Shown one piece after another: positions 1 to 7,359 of a stretch of 16,386 nt of DNA. Under the pieces are notes generated by a model. The model was not told the origin of the DNA, did no database searches, and saw nothing but the letters and a program-made list of their open reading frames with translations. The position numbers and the translations under genes were made by a program. Each line of letters starts with the position of its first letter. Position 1 is the first letter of the stretch. The stretch comes from an uncultured Blautia sp. (lineage in GTDB: Bacteria; Bacillota_A; Clostridia; Lachnospirales; Lachnospiraceae): assembly GCA_905209435.1 (NCBI GenBank), contig CAJLTE010000074.1, positions 1 through 16,386 on the forward strand, read 5' to 3'.

Positions 1-287
1 CTGTGGGAGCAAGAGGAATGATCGGAAAAGGTGCCCGCCTTCCGGAAGTAGTAGAAGCCATGAAGAAATATGACGGTGTATACTTCGGCGCGATCGGCGG
101 CGCTGGTGCACTTCTTGCAAAATGCATCAAGAAAGCGGAACTGATCGCATATGAAGATCTGGGAGCAGAAGCGCTTCGTAAATTATATGTAGAGGATATG
201 CCGCTTGTAGTTATCATCGACTGCGAAGGTAACAACCTTTACGAAGAAGGAAAAGCAGAATATCTCAAAGAACACGGAGATAAATAA
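1..287 (+). CDS. Fumarate hydratase class I / tartrate dehydratase beta subunit, C-terminal part
   Basis: This is the 3' end of a gene that begins before the window; the first complete codon is at base 3 and the stop is TAA at 285-287. The 95 visible residues contain GARGMIGKG, then GVYFGAIGGAGALLAKCIKK, then AYEDLGAEALRKLYVEDMPLVVIID. These match the C-terminal swivel domain of Fe-S hydro-lyase beta subunits, which with the alpha subunit interconvert fumarate and malate (or dehydrate tartrate) in the cytoplasm. The alpha subunit, carrying the [4Fe-4S] cysteines, is expected just upstream outside the window. Substrate (fumarate or L-tartrate) cannot be decided from this fragment. The GTG at base 3 is an internal Val codon, not a start. 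A strong hairpin follows 20 nt after the stop, so this is probably the last gene of its operon. Confidence 0.85.
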   Translation, partial: VGARGMIGKGARLPEVVEAMKKYDGVYFGAIGGAGALLAKCIKKAELIAYEDLGAEALRKLYVEDMPLVVIIDCEGNNLYEEGKAEYLKEHGDK

Positions 288-308
288 TTCTGCAGATACA
301 TAAAAAAT

Positions 309-357
309 AACTTCCATATGCTGTATCGATATACAGTGTATGGAAGTTGCTTTATAT
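309..357 (+). terminator. Terminator of the fumarase gene
   Basis: An 18-bp stem (309-326 with 331-348) with two G-T wobble pairs and a CGAT loop follows the fumarase stop codon. The arms begin AACTTCCATA and end TATGGAAGTT. The downstream tail (GCTTTATATAAT) is only weakly T-rich, so termination efficiency is uncertain. The A-run before the stem could give some terminator function on the other strand. Confidence 0.7.
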
Positions 358-408
358 AATGAAAATAAACTGGCTCAGAAGACCGTTATGCTCTATCTGT
401 TCCGGTGA

Positions 409-557
409 ATATTGGATTATATATATTGTATCCAATATATAAAAATCATATAAGCGATAATATGAATTATATCTTTTACATTTGACCTATAAACGTATAA
501 CATAAATAAACGGTAAAAGAATAAATGCAGTTATCCATAATACAAGCGATAACTGCA
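409..557. promoter_or_regulatory. AT-rich upstream region of the YoaK-family gene with two inverted repeats
   Basis: No gene is visible between 288 and 580. Two separate inverted repeats lie here. ATATTGGAT (409-417) pairs with ATCCAATAT (430-438). TGCAGTTATC (526-535) pairs with GATAACTGCA (548-557). Both have 12-nt centres. A weak promoter TTTACA (475-480), 15 nt, TATAAC (496-501) would place the second repeat in the 5' leader, ending 13 nt before the GGGG ribosome binding site. The repeat could be an operator or a leader hairpin; the sequence alone does not decide. Confidence 0.4.
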
Positions 558-580
558 AATAAACTTGAACGGGGAAAATT

Positions 581-1297
581 ATGAAAGATCATAATCAACA
601 CGAGATACAGATGTCGGAAGCTTTTTTTAACAGCGCATTTCTGGCGCTGTCAGGAGGTTTTCAGGACGCTTATACCTATAATGCGAGAAATGAAGTATTC
701 TGTAATGCACAGACAGGAAACGTCGTACTTATGAGCCAGCATTTCATGGCAGGAGAGCTGATGGCAGGGCTGAGTTATTTCTTTCCCATCGTCTTTTTTG
801 CATTTGGTGTATGGGTCGCAGAGAAAGTTCAGGCAAATTTCAAATATGCAAGAAAACTGCACTGGAGGCAGAGTATTCTTCTTGCAGAGATTCTGATCCT
901 GTTTGCAGTAGGTTTCATACCGACAGAATACAATATGCTGGCAAATGCCATGGCATCCTTTGCCTGTGCAATGCAGGTACAGTCTTTCCGTAAGGTAAAC
1001 GGCTATTCCTATGCAAGCACCATGTGTATCGGAAACCTGCGCAGCGGTACTGCAGCCTTATCCGGATATTTCCGTGAGAAAAAGCCGAAACAGCTGGAAC
1101 AGGCAATGTATTACTTCGGAATCATCTTCATGTTTGCAGTAGGCGCAGGGATTGGCGGAAACTTATCCATTCACTTCGGAATCCGGATGATCTGGGTTTC
1201 CTGTGGATTCCTTATGATCAGTTTCTTATTAATGTTTGTAGAGAAATACAGCCGCTTTCACGAGGAGCATGGGCATAAAGAACCGCATCATTCCTAA
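581..1297 (+). CDS. YoaK/DUF1275 family integral membrane protein
   Basis: A 238-residue membrane protein of the DUF1275 (YoaK) family, whose biochemical function is not established. Family-type motifs are visible: ALSGGFQDAYTY (res 22-33) and CNAQTGNVVLM (41-51) near the N-terminus, and STMCIGNLRSG (146-156) in the middle. About six hydrophobic segments can be seen at roughly res 15-33, 60-80, 97-114, 118-135, 178-196 and 203-220. The C-terminal tail is short, cytoplasmic-looking and His-rich (HEEHGHKEPHH). The ATG at 581 follows GGGGAA (571-576) at suitable distance; the next Met (res 11) has no better site. It stands alone, between the fumarase terminator and a bidirectional terminator, so it is probably monocistronic. 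A transport role is plausible but unproven. Confidence 0.85.
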   Translation: MKDHNQHEIQMSEAFFNSAFLALSGGFQDAYTYNARNEVFCNAQTGNVVLMSQHFMAGELMAGLSYFFPIVFFAFGVWVAEKVQANFKYARKLHWRQSILLAEILILFAVGFIPTEYNMLANAMASFACAMQVQSFRKVNGYSYASTMCIGNLRSGTAALSGYFREKKPKQLEQAMYYFGIIFMFAVGAGIGGNLSIHFGIRMIWVSCGFLMISFLLMFVEKYSRFHEEHGHKEPHHS

Positions 1298-1325
1298 TTA
1301 ATATAAAAACAAAACGATACGATAT

Positions 1326-1370
1326 TAAGAAAGCTGTTCGTAAACGATTCATTTACGGACAGCTTTCTTA
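1326..1370. terminator. Bidirectional terminator between convergent genes
   Basis: A stem of about 19 bp (1326-1344 with 1352-1370), arms TAAGAAAGCTGTTCG and its near complement with one G-T wobble, and a 7-nt loop. It lies between the stop of the YoaK-family gene (1297) and the stop of the convergent hydrogenase gene (1381). T-rich sequence follows on both strands, so it can end both transcripts. Confidence 0.85.
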
Positions 1371-1380
1371 TTTACTATAT

Positions 1381-2886
1381 TTAGTTTAATTCAATCTCTT
1401 CCAGCTCTTTAGACGGAAGTTTCTCCGTAGAAGAAGCCAGATAACTCTTCAGTGCTTTCGCAGCTTTTGCATACGGTGCATTAGTTCCTGCACCACCCAT
1501 ACATCCGCCAGGGCAGGCCATACCTTCGATCATACAGCCATTTAACTTGCCGACTTTCGCCAGAGTCAGCATCTTTTTACATTCTGCAAGACTCTCCGCA
1601 TGTTCAATATGTACCGTTACATCCGGGTAATATTCTTTCAGACATGCTTCAATCGCACCTGCAACACCGCCTGCAACCGCATAGCCACGACCTGCAGCAG
1701 TGGCATCATGCAGACTCTCCGAAGCCTCTACAGCAGCAGGATCAATTTCCTTTGCATCAAAAAGTCCCCACAATTCTTCAAAAGTAATAACAAAATCAAC
1801 ATCACTTCTTACAGAACTACGCATAGCCTCCAGTTTCTTGGCAGCACACGGTCCGATGAATACAACCTTTGCATTCGGATGCTCTTTCTTAATACTTCTT
1901 GCAGTAGCAACCATTGGAGTCAGTTCCTGGGAAATGTTATCGATCATAGTCGGGAACTGCTTTTTTGCAAGCATAGACCAGGACGGACAGCAGGAAGTAA
2001 GCAGGAATGGAAGATTACCGGTGGCAACTTCTTTTGCATAATGGTGTGCTTCACTGATGGCGCCGATATCTGCACCAAGGGCAACCTCATATACATTGGT
2101 AAATCCAAGTGCTGTCAGTGCAGCATGGAATTTACCCGGAGTTACTGCATCACCGAACTGACTGATATAGGCAGGCGCAACCTCTGCAATGATCTCATTT
2201 CCTTCGCGAAGTGCATGCGCCAACTGGAAAATCTGAGATTTATCAGAAATCGCTCCGAACGGACAGCTCACCATACACATACCACAGGAAACACACTTCT
2301 TATCATCAATCTGTGCACGTCCCTGCTCATCACTTCCAATTGCTTTTACACCACAGGCACGTTCGCATGGACGTTCTTTATGGGCGATAGCATCATATGG
2401 GCAGACAGATTTGCACTTTCCGCATTTCACGCACTTTGTCTGATCGATATGAGATTTGCCGTCTACCATAGAGATTGCGCCCTTTGGACAGGTCTGCATA
2501 CATGGATGAGCTACACATCCTCTGCACATATTGCTGACCTCGTACATATTGGAAGGACAGGCAGAACATGCAGATGGAATGACCTGCATAAGAGGCGGCT
2601 CGTAATATTTCTCATCAATATTGGAAGCTTCAACTCCTGCAGTCAGATGAACCGCTTTGTTCTCCGGACGGAGAGAAAGACCCATAGCCAGTCGTACACG
2701 TTCGCTTGCAACTGCACGTTCACGGTAAATGCTCTCACGGTACTGTGCGCGCTCCTGAACAATATTGTAAGGAACTGCCTCAATGTCGTGGATCAGGGAG
2801 TCATCTGTAGACTCAAAGCCAAGCTTTGCTACCTCTCCAAAAATTTTGCGCCGGATCTGCTTTACGGGTGTATCAAGAGTTCTCAT
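1381..2886 (-). CDS. Monomeric [FeFe] hydrogenase, group-B-like
   Basis: A 501-residue iron-only hydrogenase, predicted cytoplasmic, catalysing reversible H2 formation with ferredoxin-type electron transfer. After a cysteine-free N-terminal region (1-106) come CSAC (107-110), a Cys set at 121/124/129/133, a [4Fe-4S] motif at 152/155/158/162, CERAC (174-178) and another [4Fe-4S] motif at 198/201/204/208. The catalytic H-cluster motifs are TSCCPSW (297-303, including the proton-relay Cys299), GPCAAKKLEA (C347) and MACPGGCMGG (C458, C462). The usual Met of the second motif (MPC) is Gly here, and the protein lacks the NuoG-like N-terminal [2Fe-2S] domain. Both points fit the poorly studied group B enzymes rather than group A. 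The ATG at 2886 has AGGAG (2900-2904) 13 nt upstream on the minus strand. It is divergent from hydCBA, suggesting linked regulation; role (H2 uptake, evolution or sensing) is not decidable. Confidence 0.9.
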   Translation of the reverse strand: MRTLDTPVKQIRRKIFGEVAKLGFESTDDSLIHDIEAVPYNIVQERAQYRESIYRERAVASERVRLAMGLSLRPENKAVHLTAGVEASNIDEKYYEPPLMQVIPSACSACPSNMYEVSNMCRGCVAHPCMQTCPKGAISMVDGKSHIDQTKCVKCGKCKSVCPYDAIAHKERPCERACGVKAIGSDEQGRAQIDDKKCVSCGMCMVSCPFGAISDKSQIFQLAHALREGNEIIAEVAPAYISQFGDAVTPGKFHAALTALGFTNVYEVALGADIGAISEAHHYAKEVATGNLPFLLTSCCPSWSMLAKKQFPTMIDNISQELTPMVATARSIKKEHPNAKVVFIGPCAAKKLEAMRSSVRSDVDFVITFEELWGLFDAKEIDPAAVEASESLHDATAAGRGYAVAGGVAGAIEACLKEYYPDVTVHIEHAESLAECKKMLTLAKVGKLNGCMIEGMACPGGCMGGAGTNAPYAKAAKALKSYLASSTEKLPSKELEEIELN

Positions 2887-2936
2887 ATTCTTTTGTTTTC
2901 TCCTATAATTTTATTTCCGCGCTCTTTAACGATAAA

Positions 2937-2965
2937 ACTATATCAAAAAGAGAGGAAATTGTCAT
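2937..2965 (-). promoter_or_regulatory. Predicted sigma-A promoter of the monomeric hydrogenase gene
   Basis: Reading the minus strand, ATGACA (2965-2960), a 17-nt spacer and TATAGT (2942-2937) give five of six and five of six matches to the vegetative consensus. Transcription would start near 2930, giving a leader of about 44 nt. Confidence 0.6.
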
Positions 2966-2973
2966 GTTTTTTA

Positions 2974-2991
2974 TTTAACACACTTGTTAAA
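2974..2991. promoter_or_regulatory. 18-bp palindrome between divergent hydrogenase promoters
   Basis: TTTAACA-CACT-TGTTAAA is a perfect 7-bp inverted repeat with a 4-bp centre. It lies 8 bp upstream of the predicted -35 of the monomeric hydrogenase gene (centre about -52) and about 90 bp from the hydC promoter. The shape suits a dimeric regulator. The half-site orientation is opposite to the Rex consensus (TTGTTAA-N4-TTAACAA), so Rex is not supported. Confidence 0.45.
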
Positions 2992-3081
2992 GAAATTGCT
3001 TTTCATCAGCATACATTAAGAAAAATTATAAATATATAGAATATAATAATAAATAATTTTCAGAAAAATCCGAAAATGATA

Positions 3082-3110
3082 TTGTGAAAAATAACGACAT
3101 ATTGTATAAT
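3082..3110 (+). promoter_or_regulatory. Predicted sigma-A promoter of hydCBA
   Basis: TTGTGA (3082-3087), exactly 17 nt, then a perfect TATAAT (3105-3110). Transcription would start near 3117, giving a leader of about 66 nt before hydC. Confidence 0.7.
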
Positions 3111-3182
3111 ATCAACAGCACATATGTTTAAAATAACTAAAGTTGCGTGGAGATCAAAAAACATATTTAAGGAGGGAACCGA

Positions 3183-3662
3183 ATGTTAGATCAGTCTTAT
3201 TACAGAAAAGCGGATGAGATCATCGAATACTACGGACGAAAAGCGGCATCTCTGATCCCGATCATGCAGGACATTCAGGCAGAGTACCGTTATCTTCCGG
3301 GAGAACTGCTCACCTATGTAGCGAAGGAGATCGGAGTAAAAGAAGCCAAGGCATACAGTGTTGCCACATTCTATGAGAACTTTTCCTTTGAGCCGAAAGG
3401 AAAATATGTCATCAAAGTATGTGACGGAACAGCCTGTCATGTAAGAAAGTCCATGCCTGTAAAAGAAGCTCTGATGAAAGAACTTGGGTTAAGCCATAAG
3501 AAGCATACAACAGACGATATGCTCTTTACAGTAGAGACCGTTTCCTGTCTTGGTGCATGCGGACTTGCGCCGACGCTGACTGTAAATGATGAAGTACACC
3601 CGAAGATGACTCCTGAGAAAGCTGTCGAACTTTTGAATGAATTGAGAGGTGAGTGCGTATGA
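3183..3662 (+). CDS. hydC: NAD-linked [FeFe] hydrogenase, NuoE-like subunit
   Basis: A 159-residue thioredoxin-like [2Fe-2S] protein of the NuoE/HydC family, the small electron-transfer subunit of the soluble trimeric hydrogenase. The N-terminal helical region (res 1-60) has YLPGELLTYVAKEIGV, and ATFYENFSF (61-69) is typical of the family. The cluster ligands are C80-x4-C85 (CDGTAC) and C122-x3-C126 (CLGAC), the standard spacing. The start at 3183 is supported by a strong AAGGAGGG (3170-3177). It is first in a tight operon and its TGA overlaps the ATG of hydB (ATGA), indicating translational coupling. Its likely job is to pass electrons between the flavin subunit HydB and the rest of the complex. 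Confidence 0.93.
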   Translation: MLDQSYYRKADEIIEYYGRKAASLIPIMQDIQAEYRYLPGELLTYVAKEIGVKEAKAYSVATFYENFSFEPKGKYVIKVCDGTACHVRKSMPVKEALMKELGLSHKKHTTDDMLFTVETVSCLGACGLAPTLTVNDEVHPKMTPEKAVELLNELRGECV

Positions 3663-5530
3663 GTATTAATAGCAGGGACGACCTGTTAAATAAACAGGCA
3701 GAGGTAAATGAACAGATCAAATCTTACACCTGTCGCGTTCTTGTCTGTTCAGGTACTGGATGTATCGCATCCGGAGCACAGAAGATTTATGATGAGATGG
3801 CAACACTCTGTGAGAGAATTGACGGCGTAACAGTGGAAATGCAGAAGGACGTGCCTCATGTAGGCGTAGTCAAAACAGGATGTCAGGGCTTATGCGAACT
3901 TGGACCTCTGATGAGAATCGAACCGTACGATTATCAGTATGTACATGTACAGCCGGAAGACTGCAAGGAAATCGTAGAGAAAACCATTCTGGAAGGTAAA
4001 CCGGTAGAGAGACTGTTTTACAAGGATCATGACTCTGTCTGTCCGCATCCGGATGATATTCCATTCCTGAATCAGCAGACACGTATCGTTCTGGAGAACT
4101 GCGGTAAGATAGATGCAGAATCCATTGATGAATATATTGCTGTAGGCGGCTATCAGGCCCTTGCAAAAGTTGTTGGAGGAATGACTCCTCAGGAAGTAAT
4201 CGATGAAGTGACCAAGTCCGGTCTCCGCGGCCGTGGCGGTGCAGGTTTCCCTGCAGGCAAGAAATGGTCTCAGGTTGCACGCCAGGCAGAGAAGACCCGT
4301 TATGTAGTATGTAACGGTGATGAAGGTGACCCTGGTGCATTTATGGATGGTTCCGTAATGGAAGGTGATCCATATAAGATGATCGAAGGTATGACCATTG
4401 CAGCTTACGCAGTAGGTGCAGAAGACGGTTATATCTATGTTCGTGCAGAGTATCCTCTTTCTGTAAAGAGACTGAGAATGGCAATCGAACAGGCAGAGAA
4501 ATATGGTCTGTTAGGTGATAATATTTTAAATTCCGGTGTAAACTTCCACTTGCATATTAACAGAGGTGCCGGAGCTTTCGTATGTGGAGAAGGTTCAGCC
4601 CTTACCGCATCCATCGAGGGTAACAGAGGTATGCCTCGTGTAAAACCGCCTCGTACAGTAGAGAAAGGTCTGTGGGGCAAACCTACAGTTCTTAATAACG
4701 TAGAAACTTATGCAAACGTACCGAAGATCATTCTTCAGGGTGCTGACTGGTTCCGCACTATCGGTACAGAGGGAAGCCCTGGAACAAAGACCTTCTCACT
4801 GACCGGTTCTATCGAGAATACAGGTCTGATCGAAGTTCCTATGGGAACTACGCTCCGTCACATTATCTATGATATCGGCGGCGGCTTAAAGAGTGGTGCA
4901 GCATTTAAGGGTGTTCAGATCGGTGGTCCGTCCGGCGGATGTCTGATCCTTGATCAGTTAGATGCACCTCTTGACTTTGATTCTGTTAAGAAATTAGACG
5001 CGATCATGGGATCCGGCGGTCTGGTAGTTATGGACGAGAATACCTGTATGGTAGAAGTTGCCAGATTCTTTATGAACTTTACCCAGCGTGAGAGCTGCGG
5101 TAAATGTGTTCCGTGTCGTGAGGGTACCAAGCGTATGCTGGAGATCCTGGAGAGAATTGTAGCCGGAAAGGGCGAGATGTCCGATCTGGATGAACTGGAA
5201 GAACTTGCAAACATGGTTCAGAACATGGCTCTGTGCGGACTTGGCAAGAGTGCGCCTCTTCCTGTAATCAGTACTCTCAAACGCTTCCGTGATGAATATG
5301 AGGAACATATCCGTGACAAGAAATGCCGTGCAAAAGTATGTACAGCACTTCGTCAGTTCCACATTAATCCTGAGTTCTGTATCGGCTGTGGCAAATGCGC
5401 GAAGAACTGCCCGGCAGGTGCGATCTCAGGCAAGATCAAACATCCACATCACATTAACAACGATATCTGTATCAAGTGCGGCGCCTGCAAAGACAACTGT
5501 AACTTTGATGCTGTATACGTGGAAGCATAG
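3659..5530 (+). CDS. hydB: NAD-linked [FeFe] hydrogenase, NuoF-like flavin subunit
   Basis: The NADH/FMN subunit of a trimeric, probably electron-bifurcating hydrogenase. I chose ATG 3659 (623 residues), which overlaps the hydC stop by 4 nt and has AGAGGTGAG upstream; a GTG two codons earlier would sit on that site. Domains in order: N-terminal thioredoxin-like [2Fe-2S] (C30, C35, C75, C79), the NuoF flavin and nucleotide core with GLRGRGGAGFPAGKKW (188-203) and VCNGDEGDPGAFMDG (217-231), a SLBB-like region, a [4Fe-4S] site C480-x2-C483-x2-C486 plus C526, and a C-terminal two-cluster ferredoxin domain (574/577/580/584 and 604/607/610/614). This layout matches HydB of Thermotoga and acetogens, in which H2, ferredoxin and NAD are coupled. 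Bifurcation itself is inferred from the family, not shown by the sequence. Confidence 0.95.
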   Translation: MSINSRDDLLNKQAEVNEQIKSYTCRVLVCSGTGCIASGAQKIYDEMATLCERIDGVTVEMQKDVPHVGVVKTGCQGLCELGPLMRIEPYDYQYVHVQPEDCKEIVEKTILEGKPVERLFYKDHDSVCPHPDDIPFLNQQTRIVLENCGKIDAESIDEYIAVGGYQALAKVVGGMTPQEVIDEVTKSGLRGRGGAGFPAGKKWSQVARQAEKTRYVVCNGDEGDPGAFMDGSVMEGDPYKMIEGMTIAAYAVGAEDGYIYVRAEYPLSVKRLRMAIEQAEKYGLLGDNILNSGVNFHLHINRGAGAFVCGEGSALTASIEGNRGMPRVKPPRTVEKGLWGKPTVLNNVETYANVPKIILQGADWFRTIGTEGSPGTKTFSLTGSIENTGLIEVPMGTTLRHIIYDIGGGLKSGAAFKGVQIGGPSGGCLILDQLDAPLDFDSVKKLDAIMGSGGLVVMDENTCMVEVARFFMNFTQRESCGKCVPCREGTKRMLEILERIVAGKGEMSDLDELEELANMVQNMALCGLGKSAPLPVISTLKRFRDEYEEHIRDKKCRAKVCTALRQFHINPEFCIGCGKCAKNCPAGAISGKIKHPHHINNDICIKCGACKDNCNFDAVYVEA

Positions 5531-5545
5531 AAGGGAGGATACACT

Positions 5546-7234
5546 ATGGGCCATATGATAATTGACGGTAGAAAGGTAGAATTTACCGATGAAAAAAATG
5601 TCCTGTCTGTCATCCGTAAGGCAGGGATCAATATTCCGACACTGTGCTACCACTCAGAGGTATCCACTTTCGGTGCCTGTCGTTTATGTACAGTAGAGGA
5701 CGACAGAGGCAAGACTTTTGCTTCCTGTTCCGAAGAACCAAGAGACGGAATGGTGATCTACACCAACTCCGGACGTATTAAGAAATACAGAAAACTGATC
5801 GTTGAGCTGCTTCTGGCAGCACACTGCCGTGACTGTACAACTTGTGTAAAGAGTGGCGAATGTATTTTACAGGAACTGGCACACCGTCTTGGTGTTCAGA
5901 ATATCCGTTTCGAGAATACCAGAGAATACCATGAACTGGATACAAGTTCCCCGTCTCTGGTACGTGATCCGAATAAATGTATCCTCTGCGGCGATTGTGT
6001 ACGTGCCTGTGAGGAACTTCAGGGAATCGGTGCATTAGGCTTTGCATTCCGTGGAACAGAAGCTATGGTAATGCCGGCATTTAATAAGAAGATTGCAGAA
6101 ACTGAGTGCGTAAACTGTGGTCAGTGCCGTGTATACTGCCCGACAGGTGCAATCTCCATTAAGACTCATATGGATGAGGCATGGGAAGCACTTGCAGATC
6201 CGAATATCCGTGTTGTTGCACAGGTTGCTCCTGCAGTACGTGTTGCAGTTGGTGACCATTATGGACTGACCAAAGGTAAGAGTGTTATGGGTAAGATCGT
6301 CAATGCACTTCACAGAATGGGCTTTGACGAAGTTTATGACACCTCATTCAGTGCTGACCTTACGATTATGGAAGAGAGTGCTGAGTTCCTTGACAGAGTT
6401 AAGAAGGGTGAGAAACTTCCGCTTCTTACATCCTGCTGTCCTGCATGGGTAAAATTTATTACAGATCAGTACAAAGATTATATTCCGAATCTTTCTACCT
6501 GCCGTTCTCCTCAGGGAATGCTCTCAGCAGTTATCAAAGAGTACTTCCGTGATCCAGAACATGCAGCAGGCAAGAAGACAGTTATGATCTCTATTATGCC
6601 TTGTACAGCCAAGAAGGCAGAGGCAGTCCGTCCGAACAGCTTTACAGACGGCGAACAGGATACAGATATCGTTATCACAACCACAGAGCTGCTTCGCATG
6701 ATCGACAACTTTGGTCTTGATTTTGCAACTCTTGATCCGGAAGCGTGTGATATGCCGTTCGGTTTCGGCTCCGGTGGTGGTGTTATTTTTGGTGTTACCG
6801 GTGGTGTTACAGAGGCAGTTCTTCGTCGTCTGACTCCGGACCACAGCAAAGAGACTATGCATGAAATCGCTGAGTGTGGTGTTCGTGGTGATGAGGGAAT
6901 CAAGGAATTTACAGTTCCTTATAATGGAATCGACCTTAAAATCTGTGTTGCCAGCGGCCTTGCAAATGCGAGAACTGTTATGGAACAGGTTAAAAATGGT
7001 GAGAAAGAATACCATCTGATCGAGATTATGGCATGCCGCCGTGGATGTATCATGGGTGGCGGACAGCCTACGAGATCCGGTGACAGAACCAAGGCTCTCA
7101 GAGCTAAAGGACTGTACAATGCAGATAATACAACTATCATCAAGAAATCCGATGAGAACCCGTTAGTTCTCGAACTCTACAACGGACTTCTGAAGGGGAA
7201 AGAGCATCATCTTCTTCACAATGAATCCTATTAA
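5546..7234 (+). CDS. hydA: NAD-linked [FeFe] hydrogenase, catalytic subunit
   Basis: A 562-residue group A catalytic subunit. Clusters in order: [2Fe-2S] (C34, C45, C48, C61), a His-ligated [4Fe-4S] of the NuoG type (H93-x3-C97-x2-C100-x5-C106), two ferredoxin-type [4Fe-4S] (145/148/151/155 and 188/191/194/198), then the H-cluster domain with TSCCPAW (295-301), MPCTAKKAEA (C353) and MACRRGCIMGGGQP (C497, C501). All H-cluster ligands and the proton-relay Cys297 are present. The dipeptide after C497 is Arg-Arg, where many enzymes have Pro-Gly or His-Gly. There is no C-terminal extra [2Fe-2S] domain, making it shorter than Thermotoga HydA. The gene starts 15 nt after hydB with GGGAGG (5533-5538). 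With HydB and HydC it should form a soluble complex coupling NADH plus reduced ferredoxin to H2. Confidence 0.95.
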   Translation: MGHMIIDGRKVEFTDEKNVLSVIRKAGINIPTLCYHSEVSTFGACRLCTVEDDRGKTFASCSEEPRDGMVIYTNSGRIKKYRKLIVELLLAAHCRDCTTCVKSGECILQELAHRLGVQNIRFENTREYHELDTSSPSLVRDPNKCILCGDCVRACEELQGIGALGFAFRGTEAMVMPAFNKKIAETECVNCGQCRVYCPTGAISIKTHMDEAWEALADPNIRVVAQVAPAVRVAVGDHYGLTKGKSVMGKIVNALHRMGFDEVYDTSFSADLTIMEESAEFLDRVKKGEKLPLLTSCCPAWVKFITDQYKDYIPNLSTCRSPQGMLSAVIKEYFRDPEHAAGKKTVMISIMPCTAKKAEAVRPNSFTDGEQDTDIVITTTELLRMIDNFGLDFATLDPEACDMPFGFGSGGGVIFGVTGGVTEAVLRRLTPDHSKETMHEIAECGVRGDEGIKEFTVPYNGIDLKICVASGLANARTVMEQVKNGEKEYHLIEIMACRRGCIMGGGQPTRSGDRTKALRAKGLYNADNTTIIKKSDENPLVLELYNGLLKGKEHHLLHNESY

Positions 7235-7282
7235 AAAATATCTGTTGTATTAACAGTTAAAAACATGTCCAAACGATAAATA

Positions 7283-7311
7283 GAATAATTTAAAGCTCCC
7301 CTGCATATTTT
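7283..7311 (+). promoter_or_regulatory. Possible sigma-E promoter of spoIVA
   Basis: GAATAAT (7283-7289), 14 nt, CATATTTT (7304-7311) resembles the sporulation sigma-E pattern (-35 KMATATT, -10 CATAnnnT). spoIVA is a known sigma-E gene in Bacillus. The predicted start near 7318 lies beyond the left arm of the terminator hairpin. The match is imperfect in both boxes. Confidence 0.4.
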
Positions 7312-7359
7312 ATAACAATACATGAAGGTTGTGTGTAAATATGCAAGGGGGCTATTTTT
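7294..7359 (+). terminator. hydA terminator hairpin overlapping the spoIVA ribosome binding site
   Basis: A 17-bp stem (7294-7310 with 7337-7353), one C-A mismatch and one wobble, is followed by ATTTTT, the pattern of an intrinsic terminator, 60 nt after the hydA stop. The right arm contains AAGGGGG (7345-7351), the only good ribosome binding site for spoIVA, whose ATG at 7360 begins at the end of the T-run. In a read-through RNA this site would be paired. Confidence 0.75.

Noticed and set aside
2974..2991. Rex site at the palindrome between the hydrogenase genes
   Set aside because: The half-sites are TTTAACA/TGTTAAA, the inverse order of the Rex consensus. Kept as an operator of unknown factor.
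1600..3039. 479-codon plus-strand open frame
   Set aside because: It lies antisense to the monomeric hydrogenase gene, has no ribosome site or recognisable domain, and its composition is that of a reverse-strand shadow.
3082..3099. Possible Rex operator overlapping the hydC promoter (TTGTGAA start)
   Set aside because: Only the left half-site fits; the right half does not match TTCACAA or TTAACAA at the required spacing.
3653..3658. GTG start two codons upstream for hydB
   Set aside because: It would overlap the ribosome binding sequence; ATG 3659 gives correct spacing and the usual ATGA overlap with hydC.
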